Origin: Parabacteroides sp. An277
GTDB taxonomy: Bacteria; Bacteroidota; Bacteroidia; Bacteroidales; Tannerellaceae
Reading direction: 5' to 3'
Assembly (NCBI RefSeq): GCF_002159645.1
Contig: NZ_NFJB01000033.1
Location: forward strand, 1 to 34,361
Length of the DNA: 34,361 nt
Of this stretch, positions 23,668 through 32,004 are shown piece by piece (position 1 is the stretch's first letter; each line of letters opens with the position of its first letter). The notes beneath the pieces are model-generated. The model did no database searches and was not told where the DNA came from. It was given only the letters and a program-made list of their open reading frames with translations. Position numbers and translations under genes: made by a program.

Positions 23668-24372
23668 ATGAATAAGATAACAAGTTATGAATCATTGCTT
23701 CACGCGGTTCGCGAGTTTGGGCTCTTGCCTCTTTTCCGGAACGAGGTGGAGGGCTTTTCCGTCGAAGAGATGGCGGACGAGCGTTGTTGGTTTCCCGAAG
23801 AGGGAGAGGGCGTGTGGGAATGGAAAGGCCCCGTTATCCGTGAGGGCGATATCGCGTATGGCAAGTTCTTCGGCGGGAAGGCGGGGTTTGTCACGCTGGA
23901 TTGGTTCTCGCATCTGGTGAATATCCGTCGCCGGGGTAAGGTGCCGAAAAGCCTTGCAGGCAAGGTGTTGGAAGTGTATGAGGCGATTCGTAGCCACGAG
24001 TCGCTGCTTACGTCGGATATCCGCAAGCTATGTGGCTTTCAGCGTTCGAACCGTTTGAAAGGGCAGCCGGTCCTGGATGTCCCTGTCCCGAAACAGCCGA
24101 AGTCTCCCTCTTTGGAGACGATCTTGACGCGTCTGGAGATGCAGACCCTCGTGGTCATTGCCGACTTCGAGTACCGTATCGACCGTTATGGGCAACCTTA
24201 TGGATGGGGCGTTGCGCGTTATGCCACGCCGGAAGTGCTTTTCAAGCCTGCGCGGCTCCATGCGGCCACCTGTTTCGACCCCGATGTTTCGCTCGACCGC
24301 GTCTGCCGGCACCTCAGCTATTATCTTCCCGACGCGGACCTATCTTTGTTACCTAAATTAATCGATTATTAA
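23668..24372 (+). CDS. AlkZ-related winged-helix protein
   Basis: A 234-aa soluble protein starting MNKITSYESLLHAVREFGLLPLF. Its layout (N-terminal YExLLxxVxxFGxLPL, tryptophan-rich DERCWFPEEGEGVWEWKGPV, then IAYGKFFGGKAGFVTLDWF, and a later winged-helix-like stretch with YGQPYGWGVARYATPE) resembles small AlkZ-related proteins of gut anaerobes. They share a fold with AlkZ/YcaQ DNA glycosylases but lack proven activity. The start at 23668 is supported by a Shine-Dalgarno-like AAGGAGA at 23653-23659. The stop TAA is next to the Shine-Dalgarno of the following gene. Function unproven. Confidence 0.6.
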   Translation: MNKITSYESLLHAVREFGLLPLFRNEVEGFSVEEMADERCWFPEEGEGVWEWKGPVIREGDIAYGKFFGGKAGFVTLDWFSHLVNIRRRGKVPKSLAGKVLEVYEAIRSHESLLTSDIRKLCGFQRSNRLKGQPVLDVPVPKQPKSPSLETILTRLEMQTLVVIADFEYRIDRYGQPYGWGVARYATPEVLFKPARLHAATCFDPDVSLDRVCRHLSYYLPDADLSLLPKLIDY

Positions 24373-24379
24373 GGAGGTG
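24371..24379 (+). promoter_or_regulatory. Perfect Shine-Dalgarno site (unusual for Bacteroidetes)
   Basis: AAGGAGGTG lies 5 bp before the ATG at 24385 and overlaps the last two bases of the preceding stop codon. Most genes in this window have no such site, so this gene pair looks set up for strong initiation or re-initiation. Confidence 0.75.
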
Positions 24380-24384
24380 TTTGC

Positions 24385-25131
24385 ATGATAGAGAAAACCT
24401 ACACCTGGCCTTTCAGCCTGCATGAAAACGCCATGACGAAGGACGACGAGACGGACTTCCTGGCCTCCGTCCGCGTGTTGCAAACGTTTAGCATAGAAGA
24501 TATTGCGAAAGAGGTTATCCGTCGCGGAACCGAATACAGCCCCGAGACGCTCGTCGGCGTTTTCCGCCTTATGGAAGAGGCGATCCGCAGGGCGGTTTAT
24601 GCCGGGAACCGCGTCCAGACCAGCCTCGCCCGCTACAGCCCTTCCATCTCGGGTGTCTTCGACCGTACGGGAAGCGTTGAGCCACAGCTTCATAAGGGCG
24701 ACATCCGCATCACGCCCACCGCCGACTTCCTTGCCGGGCTCGACCACATCAAGCTGGTCTACAATGGCAACCTGCACGAGAACGGCGGGGCGAAAATCGT
24801 GGACCTCATCGACCTCACGACCCGCCAAAAGACCGACACCTTCACCCCGTCCAGCCTGCCCTGCCTCCGTGGGCATAAAATCAAGTGTATCAATGCAGAT
24901 GGCTCAGGCATAGGCCGCCTTGTCCTGACGGACTGCACGACCGGGGAGGAGCATCCCGTCGAGCGCATCGTCGAGAATTACCCCAAGCGCCTCACCTTCC
25001 AGTTCCCGCCCGGCCTGCCCGCAGGCGAGTACACCCTCAGCATCGAGACGTATTATACCACAGGCGTTCGCTTGCTACGTAAGCCTCGCGTAATAACCTA
25101 TTTAAACCCCCTTTCACTGCTCAGTGAATGA
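24385..25131 (+). CDS. HU-like DNA-binding domain protein with DUF4469-type C-terminal domain
   Basis: A 248-aa protein. Residues 1-125 are the HU-like domain of Bacteroidales (LHENAMTKDDETDFLASV, then IEDIAKEVIRRGTEYSPETLVGVFRLMEEAIRRAVYAGNRVQT). Residues about 140-240 form a beta-rich domain resembling DUF4469 (NGGAKIVDLIDLTT, FQFPPGLPAGEYTLSIETYY). Such proteins are thought to bind DNA but the role is unknown. It sits 12 bp after the AlkZ-related gene with a perfect Shine-Dalgarno. Codon use is strikingly C-ending (ACC, GGC, CTC) compared with the G/T-ending codons of its neighbours, suggesting transfer or high expression. The second gene of the type starts at 34311. Confidence 0.78.
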   Translation: MIEKTYTWPFSLHENAMTKDDETDFLASVRVLQTFSIEDIAKEVIRRGTEYSPETLVGVFRLMEEAIRRAVYAGNRVQTSLARYSPSISGVFDRTGSVEPQLHKGDIRITPTADFLAGLDHIKLVYNGNLHENGGAKIVDLIDLTTRQKTDTFTPSSLPCLRGHKIKCINADGSGIGRLVLTDCTTGEEHPVERIVENYPKRLTFQFPPGLPAGEYTLSIETYYTTGVRLLRKPRVITYLNPLSLLSE

Positions 25132-25142
25132 TGCTTTTACTG

Positions 25143-25259
25143 TTCAGTTAATCCGCATTGTGCGCTCCTGCATCGTGTCGTTATGCAGTAGTGCATCGTG
25201 CTGTTGTGCGCTCCTGCATCGCATCATTGTGCAGTAGTGCACAACGCGCATTAACTGAC
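25143..25259. repeat. Nested inverted repeat containing two 46-bp direct repeats
   Basis: TTCAGTTAATCCGCATTGTGC (25143-25163) is matched in reverse by 25239-25259 with two or three mismatches. Between them TTGTGCGCTCCTGCATCG occurs from 25158 (starting ATTG-TGCG) and from 25204, a 46-bp period, each followed by ATGCAGTAGTGCA-like palindromic words. The transcript could fold into one long hairpin with branches. It begins 12 bp after the HU-like stop and could act as its 3' end or as a small RNA; this is inference. Confidence 0.8.
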
Positions 25260-25360
25260 CCGTAAAGATAGCGTTGCCTGATAAGGGGAGGGTGTCGTTC
25301 CTTAACAGGCAATGGAATCCGTATAATGCAGTTTATATGAGTTTTATTTGGAATGAATCG

Positions 25361-25391
25361 TTTGTGGCGTTGGGGGGAATTGCTAACTTTG
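25361..25391 (+). promoter_or_regulatory. Promoter of the NagX-like gene
   Basis: TTTG at 25361-25364, a 19-bp spacer and TAACTTTG at 25384-25391: an exact match to the Bacteroidetes consensus, 21 bp before the ATG at 25413. Confidence 0.8.
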
Positions 25392-25412
25392 TCGTATCAA
25401 AATGGATAAAAG

Positions 25413-26552
25413 ATGATGGAAACAAAGATGTACAAACGGTTGGAATCGCTCGACGTGTTGCGTGGAGTCGATTTGTTTTGTTTGGTGGGGCTGGAAAGCG
25501 TGATGCATGCGGTAGGGCGTGCGTCGGATGCGGAATGGTTGCAGCCCGTGATGTGGTGTTTTTCGCACGTCGAGTGGGAGGGGTTCTCGTCGTGGGATTT
25601 GGTGATGCCGCTGTTCCTGTTCATGGCGGGTGTATCGATGCCGTTCGCCTTCAGCCGTTACCGCGAGATGGCAGATAAGGGGGCGGTGTACCGGCGCATT
25701 GCAAAGCGTGTGTTGCTGCTATGGATATTTGGCATGATGTGCCAGGGAAACCTACTGGGACTGGATCCAAACCGCATTTACTTCTATTCAAATACGTTGC
25801 AATCGATAGCGATGGGATACTTGATTGCAGCGATACTTTTCTTGCATACGAACGTGCGGACGCAAGTGGGTGTGGCCGTGGCGTTGTTGCTGGTCTATTG
25901 GGGTGCGATGGCGTGGATCCGCGTGGATGGTTACGGAGGCGGAAACTATACGCCGGACGGCAACTTAGCGGAGTGGATAGACCGCACGGTATTGGGTCGT
26001 TTCCGCGACGGTGCGACGGTACAAGACGGTGTGGTAGTGTTTGCTGAATGGTATCATTATACATGGATACTCAGCAGCTTGAACTTTGGTGTGACGGTAT
26101 TGACGGGGCTTTTCGCCGGACATATTTTAAAGAGCAAGGCGTGGGCGTCGGGCCGGAAAGTGAAGGCGTTGCTGGCGATTGGTGCGGCGATGGTCGTCGT
26201 GGGCTGGACGTGGGGTCTGGTGCTTCCGGTTATCAAGAAGTTGTGGACCAGCTCGATGGTATTGGTAAGCAGCGGGTATTGCTTCCTGTTGATGGGTTTG
26301 TTTTATTACCTGATAGACCACAAAGGATGGTGGCGGCAGACGACGTGGTTGCGCGTCTATGGCATGAATTCCATCGTGGCTTATATGCTGGCGATGTGCG
26401 TCAGCTTCCGAAGTATCGGGCAGTCGGTCTTCTTTGGGTTGGAACAGTATATGGGGAGTTTTTATGGCGTGTGGATAGAAATCTGCAATGCGTTGGTCAT
26501 TTACATTATCTTGTGGATGATGTATAAGCGGCAAGTCTTCCTAAAGGTATGA
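25413..26552 (+). CDS. NagX / DUF5009-type membrane protein (heparan-alpha-glucosaminide acetyltransferase-like)
   Basis: A 379-aa integral membrane protein with about ten hydrophobic segments. The N-terminal RLESLDVLRGVDLFCLVGLE matches the start of HGSNAT/NagX proteins (RxxSLDxxRGxD), and SSWDLVMPLFLFMAGVSMPFAF matches the second conserved block. Human HGSNAT acetylates glucosamine across the lysosomal membrane; bacterial NagX proteins are linked to amino-sugar handling but the reaction is not settled. The start is fixed by the promoter 21 bp upstream. It is a single-gene unit that converges on speA. Confidence 0.85.
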   Translation: MMETKMYKRLESLDVLRGVDLFCLVGLESVMHAVGRASDAEWLQPVMWCFSHVEWEGFSSWDLVMPLFLFMAGVSMPFAFSRYREMADKGAVYRRIAKRVLLLWIFGMMCQGNLLGLDPNRIYFYSNTLQSIAMGYLIAAILFLHTNVRTQVGVAVALLLVYWGAMAWIRVDGYGGGNYTPDGNLAEWIDRTVLGRFRDGATVQDGVVVFAEWYHYTWILSSLNFGVTVLTGLFAGHILKSKAWASGRKVKALLAIGAAMVVVGWTWGLVLPVIKKLWTSSMVLVSSGYCFLLMGLFYYLIDHKGWWRQTTWLRVYGMNSIVAYMLAMCVSFRSIGQSVFFGLEQYMGSFYGVWIEICNALVIYIILWMMYKRQVFLKV

Positions 26553-26559
26553 AAAGAAA

Positions 26560-26595
26560 AAGCGTAATCACAGAGGTGAACCTTGGATTACGCTT
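26560..26595 (-). terminator. Terminator of speA (between convergent genes)
   Basis: AAGCGTAATC (26560-26569) pairs perfectly with GATTACGCTT (26586-26595). On the minus strand it is followed by TTTCTTTTC, so it ends speA transcription; on the plus strand the T-tract is poor but it may serve both. Confidence 0.85.
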
Positions 26596-26618
26596 CGCTA
26601 TTCATGATTCCTTTTTAT

Positions 26619-28511
26619 TTATTCCAAATAGGTGTAGCCGTAGAGTCCCGAACGGTAATTGGATAGGAACTCGCGACCCTCCTCTGCCGAGATGGTACCC
26701 TTCTTTACTGAAGAGGCAACCCATACTTCGATGGAGCGCGCCATGCGTTTCGGGTTAAACTGGACGTACTCTAACACGTCGGCCACGGTCTCGCCTTCGA
26801 TTACCTTGTCGATAACGTAATGGTCGCCCTTCACCTTGATATGTACGACATTGGTATCGCCAAAGAGGTTGTGCATGTCGCCCAATATCTCCTGATAAGC
26901 CCCGACGAGGAAAATGCCGAAGTAGTAATGCTCTCCGGCCTTGAGCTTGTGGACGGGCAAATGATAAGAGAAATTGCGCGTAGAGATGAAGTTGTCGATT
27001 TTACCGTCCGAGTCGCACGTGATGTCCTGCAGCGTGGCAGACTTGGTAGGTTGCTCGTTCAACCGGCTGATAGGCATCACGGGGAATATCTGGTCTATAG
27101 ACCACGAGTCGGGCAAGGATTGGAAGAGCGAGAAGTTGCAAAAGTACTTATCCGGCAAGAGTTTCGATATCTTCTTCAACTCGTCGGGTGCATGTTTCAC
27201 GCTCTCTGCCATCTCGAATACGTCCCGTGCGATAGACCAGAAGAGGCGTTCCACCTGGGCACGTGTCCGAAGGTCGAGCAGACCCAGATTGAACAGTTCG
27301 AGAGCCTCTTCGCGGCATTGTACCGTATCGTGCCACGTCTCGATGAGGCGAGGCTGGTTCAGGTTATCCCATAGATTGTATAATTCGCGCACCAGCTCGT
27401 GTGCATCCGGTTGAAGCTCTTCGTTCTCGTCGCATTGAGGCAGGTGCGTGCTGGCCAATGCTTCGATAATCAACACGGAGTGATGCGCCGTGAGCGAACG
27501 TCCCGATTCGATGATGATATTGGGCTGCTCCATGTTAAATTTCTTGCATACGTCTGCAATGGAAGAGACAGCATCGTTTACGTATTCTTGAATCGAATAA
27601 TTCATGCTATTGCCGCTCAAGGGAGAGCGTGTACCGTCATAGTCGACACCCAATCCGCCACCCATGTCGAAGAACTGGATGTTGAATCCCATCTGCTTGA
27701 GCTGGACGTAGAATTGCGTAGCCTCGCGCAAGGCCGTCTTGACGCGGCGGATATTGGTCACTTGGCTACCGATATGGAAATGAATCAACTTTAAGCAATC
27801 TTTCAGCCCGTTCGCTTCCAAGAGTTCGAGCGCTTCGAGCACTTCACTGGAGTTGAGCCCGAACTTGCTCACGTCGCCTCCCGATTCTTCCCATTTGCCA
27901 CTGCCCGAGCTAGCCAGTTTGATACGTATGCCGATGTTGGGTTGTACGTTCATTCGTTTGGCCAGTGCGGCGATAGTCTTCAGTTCCATCATCTTCTCGA
28001 CCACGAGGAAGATTTGTCGTCCCATCTTTTGAGCTAAAAGGGCCAGTTCGATATAGCTTTCGTCCTTGTACCCATTGCATACAATCATAGCGTCATTGTC
28101 GATATCAATCGAAAGGACGGCATGCAACTCCGGTTTCGAACCCGCTTCCAAGCCAAGGTTGAAATTATTCCCATGGCTGGCAATCTCCTCTACTACAGGA
28201 CGCATCTGATTGACCTTGATAGGATAGATGATGTAGTTCTTAGCCGTAAAGCCGTATTCCTTGGCTGCGATATCAAAGCAACTGGATATTTTCTCGATAC
28301 GGTTGTGCAGGATGTCTGGGAATCGAAGCAAGACAGGTGCTGCTACATCTTGGATTTGTAGCTCTTCCATCAGTTCTTCCAAATCGATGAGGGGACCATC
28401 CACCTTGGGCTGTACGGCAACATGGCCTTTTTCATTAATCGAAAAGTAATTCAGCCCCCAACCGTTGATGTTGTAAAGTTCGGCTGAATCTTCAATTTTC
28501 CATTTTCTCAT
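26619..28511 (-). CDS. speA: Biosynthetic arginine decarboxylase
   Basis: PLP enzyme that turns arginine into agmatine, first step to putrescine and spermidine. It is 630 aa, the usual size. YPIKVNQMRPVVEEI (about residue 98) holds the PLP lysine; LGLEAGSKPEL, HFHIGSQVTNIR and DMGGGLGVDYDG are the conserved barrel motifs; the C-terminus has the active-site-like FQSLPDSWSIDQIFPVMPI. It starts MRKWKIEDSAELYNINGWG, typical of SpeA. Own promoter and terminator. No other polyamine gene is in the window. Confidence 0.96.
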   Translation of the reverse strand: MRKWKIEDSAELYNINGWGLNYFSINEKGHVAVQPKVDGPLIDLEELMEELQIQDVAAPVLLRFPDILHNRIEKISSCFDIAAKEYGFTAKNYIIYPIKVNQMRPVVEEIASHGNNFNLGLEAGSKPELHAVLSIDIDNDAMIVCNGYKDESYIELALLAQKMGRQIFLVVEKMMELKTIAALAKRMNVQPNIGIRIKLASSGSGKWEESGGDVSKFGLNSSEVLEALELLEANGLKDCLKLIHFHIGSQVTNIRRVKTALREATQFYVQLKQMGFNIQFFDMGGGLGVDYDGTRSPLSGNSMNYSIQEYVNDAVSSIADVCKKFNMEQPNIIIESGRSLTAHHSVLIIEALASTHLPQCDENEELQPDAHELVRELYNLWDNLNQPRLIETWHDTVQCREEALELFNLGLLDLRTRAQVERLFWSIARDVFEMAESVKHAPDELKKISKLLPDKYFCNFSLFQSLPDSWSIDQIFPVMPISRLNEQPTKSATLQDITCDSDGKIDNFISTRNFSYHLPVHKLKAGEHYYFGIFLVGAYQEILGDMHNLFGDTNVVHIKVKGDHYVIDKVIEGETVADVLEYVQFNPKRMARSIEVWVASSVKKGTISAEEGREFLSNYRSGLYGYTYLE

Positions 28512-28567
28512 TCTACTTCTTCTTATTCAATTTTAGAGGTAAAAAAATGATATGATAAATAGCGGTT

Positions 28568-28600
28568 CAAATATACGAAATATTTTTGGATGTTACGCAA
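28568..28600 (-). promoter_or_regulatory. Promoter of speA
   Basis: On the minus strand TTGC (28600-28597), a 21-bp spacer and TATATTTG (28575-28568), 57 bp before the ATG. Confidence 0.65.
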
Positions 28601-28612
28601 GGTTCCGTTGGA

Positions 28613-29689
28613 TTATCCCTCAAATAAAGGCGTAATGAAGTGAACTAATGCGTATCCTCCTCCTACGAGCCAGACATATAACAAAGCCGCCAAGACAAAA
28701 GGTTTCGCGCCTGCTTGTTTAAATTTGTCTAGGCTGGTATCTGTGCCAAGGGCTGTCATGGCCATCGTAAGCATAAATGTATCAATATATTCAATGACAC
28801 CATTGAATGGAATTTCTTTCACACTTTCTACATGAAATAAATGTTGGAGAAGCGTATTTAAGCAGATGATGCCGATAAATCCAAATGCGAACCATGGAAT
28901 CGTTATTTTACTTTTTTCTGTTTGTCCATCTGCCTCTTTCTTTTTCCGTCCAGCCAAGACAAATCCCATAATAACCAACACAGGCGCAAGGAGCATGACG
29001 CGAATCATCTTGGTAATAGTGGCGGTGCCGGCTATGCCCAGTGTATCGGTTGGGTCCATAGCATTGCCTGCACCCGCTACGTGTGCTACTTCATGCAATG
29101 TACTTCCTGTATAAATGGCCACTTCTGTATTTGTTAATCCATCCAACCATCCTATCCGATACATAATAGGATAAAGAAACATGGAAATAGTTCCGAAGAT
29201 TACAACCGTAGACACGGCTATAGCTGTTTTGTGTCCTTCGCATTTCACGACAGGTTCGGCACCTAATACTGCTGCTGCTCCGCAAATAGCACTACCTGTA
29301 GAGGTCAATAAAGCGGTATCATTATCTATTTTCAAAAGTTTCCCTAAGAAAATACCTAAGAAAATAGTGCCTCCGACGATAATGGTATCAATTAAAATGG
29401 CAGGGAGTCCTACAGCCATCACTTGCGTTAACGTCAAACGAAAACCGTATAAGACAATACCCGCTCGTAGGATTTGTTTCGTACAGAACTTAATGCCTGG
29501 CACCCATGTTTCCGGTAAGTGGTTCCGAAGGCTATTGGCATAAAGCATACCCAAGATGATACCCACGATAAGCGGACTAAACGAAAGCTTCTTGACAAAA
29601 TCCAACTCGGCAATATAGAATGCCGAACAGGAAAATAGGGCAATCAATAGAATGCCATGCAATACATTTCCTCTTTTTTCGCTAAACAT
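28613..29689 (-). CDS. YeiH family putative sulfate/sulfite exporter (UPF0324)
   Basis: A 358-aa protein with about ten membrane segments. The family block FSPLIVGIILGMLYANSLR near the N-terminus, GSAICGAAAVLGAEPVVKC, and STLHEVAHVAGAGNAMDP are the typical YeiH signatures. The family name implies sulfate export but this has little direct proof; a Na+-independent anion exporter role is inferred. It is 17 bp downstream of rfbB on the same strand, probably read-through co-transcribed, though no functional link to dTDP-sugars is evident. Confidence 0.88.
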   Translation of the reverse strand: MFSEKRGNVLHGILLIALFSCSAFYIAELDFVKKLSFSPLIVGIILGMLYANSLRNHLPETWVPGIKFCTKQILRAGIVLYGFRLTLTQVMAVGLPAILIDTIIVGGTIFLGIFLGKLLKIDNDTALLTSTGSAICGAAAVLGAEPVVKCEGHKTAIAVSTVVIFGTISMFLYPIMYRIGWLDGLTNTEVAIYTGSTLHEVAHVAGAGNAMDPTDTLGIAGTATITKMIRVMLLAPVLVIMGFVLAGRKKKEADGQTEKSKITIPWFAFGFIGIICLNTLLQHLFHVESVKEIPFNGVIEYIDTFMLTMAMTALGTDTSLDKFKQAGAKPFVLAALLYVWLVGGGYALVHFITPLFEG

Positions 29690-29706
29690 ATTTTTCTTGT
29701 TTATCT

Positions 29707-30846
29707 TTATCTTCCTGCATACATACGTTCGTAGTAGGTGATGTAATCACCCCCGGTAATCGCCTCAACCCAATCTTGATGTTCTAAATACCAGCGAATG
29801 GTTTTTACGATACCTTCTTCGAAACAAGTCTCTGGATGCCAACCTAACTCGCGTTGGATTTTCGAAGGGTCGATGGCATAACGTTGGTCGTGTCCGAGGC
29901 GGTCTTTGACGAAAGTAATCAAATCATCGTTAATCCAATCTATGGAGATTTTGCCTTGTGCGTCGCGTTCTTGCTTTTTCAATACCGCGCGATAAGCTGG
30001 ATGTTCTTCCATTAATTGGCGAATCGTATGAATCGTAAGTTTTACGATTTCAAGGTTCGTCTTTTCATTATGTCCACCTACATTATATATATGGCCTATA
30101 CGTCCTTGGTGTAACACGAGGTCGATAGCTTTGCAATGGTCTTCTACGTATAACCAATCGCGTACATTCGAGCCATCTCCATACACAGGTAGTTTCTTCC
30201 CTTCCAAAATATTTTTGATGATGAGCGGAATGAGTTTCTCCGGGAAATGGTATGGGCCATAATTGTTTGAACACCTTGTAATGCTGACTGGCATCTTGTA
30301 GGTATCGGCATACGCTTTGACGAAAAGGTCGGCACTTGTTTTCGAAGCACTATACGGACTATGTGGGTCGAGTGGTGTCTCTTCTGTAAAATAACCGGTT
30401 GAGCCGAGACTTCCATATACTTCGTCTGTAGATACCTGGTGGAAACGTACGCTTTCGCGCCATGTCGGATAACCTTTTGTATCTTTTCCTGTTACCCATG
30501 CTTTGCGAGCCACGTCCAAAAGGTTTTGGGTGCCCAAGATGTTTGTCTCCAAAAAGAGTTGTGGGTTTTCGATGCTTCTATCTACATGGCTCTCAGCGGC
30601 GAAATTGACCACATAATCGAAGGCGTATGTATTGAAAAGCTGATTTACCAACTCTCGGTCGCAGATATTACCTTTTACAAAAAAACATCGTTGGTTGTCA
30701 ATATCTTCGGCAATAGTTCCCAAATTGCCGGCATAGGTCAATAAATCCAATACGACGATGCGGATATCTTCGTATTTCGCCAGCATGTACTTGATAAAGT
30801 TTGCCCCGATAAAACCGGCTGCTCCTGTAACTAAGTATGTATTCAT
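29707..30846 (-). CDS. rfbB: dTDP-glucose 4,6-dehydratase
   Basis: Extended SDR enzyme making dTDP-4-keto-6-deoxy-glucose, second step of dTDP-L-rhamnose synthesis. It is 379 aa. NAD-binding TGAAGFIGANFIKYML at the N-terminus; STDEVYGS with the catalytic Asp-Glu; YSASKTSADL with Tyr and Lys; NNYGPYHFPEKLIP and RDWLYVEDHC follow. It lies 22 bp below rfbC. rfbA and rfbD are not here, so the full pathway must be completed elsewhere. Confidence 0.96.
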   Translation of the reverse strand: MNTYLVTGAAGFIGANFIKYMLAKYEDIRIVVLDLLTYAGNLGTIAEDIDNQRCFFVKGNICDRELVNQLFNTYAFDYVVNFAAESHVDRSIENPQLFLETNILGTQNLLDVARKAWVTGKDTKGYPTWRESVRFHQVSTDEVYGSLGSTGYFTEETPLDPHSPYSASKTSADLFVKAYADTYKMPVSITRCSNNYGPYHFPEKLIPLIIKNILEGKKLPVYGDGSNVRDWLYVEDHCKAIDLVLHQGRIGHIYNVGGHNEKTNLEIVKLTIHTIRQLMEEHPAYRAVLKKQERDAQGKISIDWINDDLITFVKDRLGHDQRYAIDPSKIQRELGWHPETCFEEGIVKTIRWYLEHQDWVEAITGGDYITYYERMYAGR

Positions 30847-30868
30847 CTTTTATAATAGGGATTGAAAA

Positions 30869-31414
30869 TTAAAAATGGAAAGAAGATAAGAAAGGTGCCT
30901 TTAAATCCTTCTCCGAAAGGTTCAGTTGCTCGTCAGCATCGATATGCCAATCAATACCAATCGTGGGGTCGTCGTATCGAATGCCCTGTTCAGCTGAAGG
31001 CATATATATATTATCTACTTTATAAGTAAAGATGGCTTCGTCGCTCAAGACGTGGAAGCCGTGGGCAAAACCGCGGGGGATGAACAACTGACGTTTGTTC
31101 TCGTCCGAGAGCTCTACGGCTACATGCTGGGCGAACGTAGGGGAGTCTTTCCGAAGGTCGACCGCCACGTCGAGCACACGCCCTTTGATTACCCGCACCA
31201 GTTTAGCTTGCGCATACGGAGCGGCTTGGAGGTGTAATCCGCGCAAAACGCCTTTCGACGAACGTGATTCGTTGTCTTGAATAAACACGGTTCGTCCTAC
31301 GTGCGCGTCAAACTCTTCCTGCTTGAAAGCTTCCATAAAGTAGCCTCTTGCATCTTTAAATACTTTTGGCTCAATAATCCATACCCCTGGAATCGGAGTT
31401 TCTGTGTACGTCAT
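30869..31414 (-). CDS. rfbC: dTDP-4-dehydrorhamnose 3,5-epimerase
   Basis: A 181-aa cupin-fold enzyme that epimerises C3 and C5 of the dTDP-keto sugar made by RfbB. Conserved blocks: PGVWIIEPKVFKDARGYFMEAF, QDNESRSSKGVLRGLHLQ (catalytic His), VRVIKGRVLDVAVDLRKDS, and FIPRGFAHGFHVLSDEAIFTYKV with the active-site Tyr region. Normal length. First gene of the rfbC-rfbB(-yeiH) operon. Confidence 0.96.
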   Translation of the reverse strand: MTYTETPIPGVWIIEPKVFKDARGYFMEAFKQEEFDAHVGRTVFIQDNESRSSKGVLRGLHLQAAPYAQAKLVRVIKGRVLDVAVDLRKDSPTFAQHVAVELSDENKRQLFIPRGFAHGFHVLSDEAIFTYKVDNIYMPSAEQGIRYDDPTIGIDWHIDADEQLNLSEKDLKAPFLSSFHF

Positions 31415-31640
31415 TTCCTTTCATTTAAAATAAAAACGGTGCAAAATAACCAAATTTCCGCGAGATAGAAAAATAATCCGCCTGCTTTCCGAAAAACATG
31501 TCCATAAATGGTGGAAAACATAGTTATAAATGAAAAGGAACACAGTGATGAACACTTTCGTTTATGCCTATAAATAACGCCAAACATAACGGTGAATTTA
31601 AGCCGTTTAGCCAAAGAGTAAAGAAAAAGAGCGGGAAATA

Positions 31641-31673
31641 TTTGGTAGAATCCAAACAAATTCCTTATCTTTG
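31641..31673 (+). promoter_or_regulatory. Promoter of the tRNA-Cys pair
   Basis: TTTG at 31641-31644, a 21-bp spacer and TATCTTTG at 31666-31673; the first tRNA begins at 31692. Confidence 0.75.
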
Positions 31674-31691
31674 CACTCGCAAAAGCGAAAC

Positions 31692-31763
31692 GGTTCCTTG
31701 GATGAGTGGCTTAGTCAGCGGTCTGCAAAACCGCGTACGGCGGTTCGAATCCGCCAGGGACCT
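31692..31763 (+). tRNA. tRNA-Cys (GCA), first copy
   Basis: A 72-nt cloverleaf. Acceptor GGTTCCT pairs with AGGGACC (one G:U), anticodon GCA at 31725-31727 in the loop CTGCAAA, T-arm GGCGGTTCGAATCCGCC. The discriminator is T, as expected for bacterial tRNA-Cys. CCA is not encoded. Confidence 0.97.
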
Positions 31764-31779
31764 CTTAAAAATAAAGCCT

Positions 31780-31851
31780 GGTACCTTGGATGAGTGGCTT
31801 AGTCAGCGGTCTGCAAAACCGTGTACGGCGGTTCGAATCCGCCAGGTACCT
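31780..31851 (+). tRNA. tRNA-Cys (GCA), second copy
   Basis: Nearly identical to the first copy, with a 16-nt spacer between them. Acceptor GGTACCT pairs perfectly with AGGTACC; anticodon GCA in CTGCAAA; T discriminator; no encoded CCA. The one stem pair that is G:U in copy one is Watson-Crick here, and the anticodon-stem/variable junction differs by one base (CCGC versus CCGT). Confidence 0.97.
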
Positions 31852-31901
31852 CCATAAATTTCTTTCATCATTTTAATATTTAATATTGATTAAACTTGAA
31901 G

Positions 31902-31929
31902 AAAGCCTTGCGAAAGCAGGGCTTTTCTT
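31902..31929 (+). terminator. Terminator of the tRNA-Cys operon
   Basis: AAAGCCTTGC-GAAA-GCAGGGCTTT (31902-31925, one G:U) with a stable GNRA-type loop, followed by TCTTG; 50 bp after the second tRNA. Confidence 0.8.
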
Positions 31930-31939
31930 GTATAAAGGC

Positions 31940-31970
31940 TTGCACAATTTATAAAAATCTCCTACTTTTG
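31940..31970 (+). promoter_or_regulatory. Promoter of the GH20 gene
   Basis: TTGC at 31940-31943, a 19-bp spacer and TACTTTTG at 31963-31970; ATG at 32005. Confidence 0.7.
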
Positions 31971-32004
31971 TAGGAAATTTATATATTATAAAATTGTTAA
32001 GTCG

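Noticed and set aside
31564-31857. A 97-codon frame running across both tRNA genes
   Set aside because: The sequence is fully explained by the two tRNA-Cys cloverleaves; the repeated peptide is just the duplicated tRNA.
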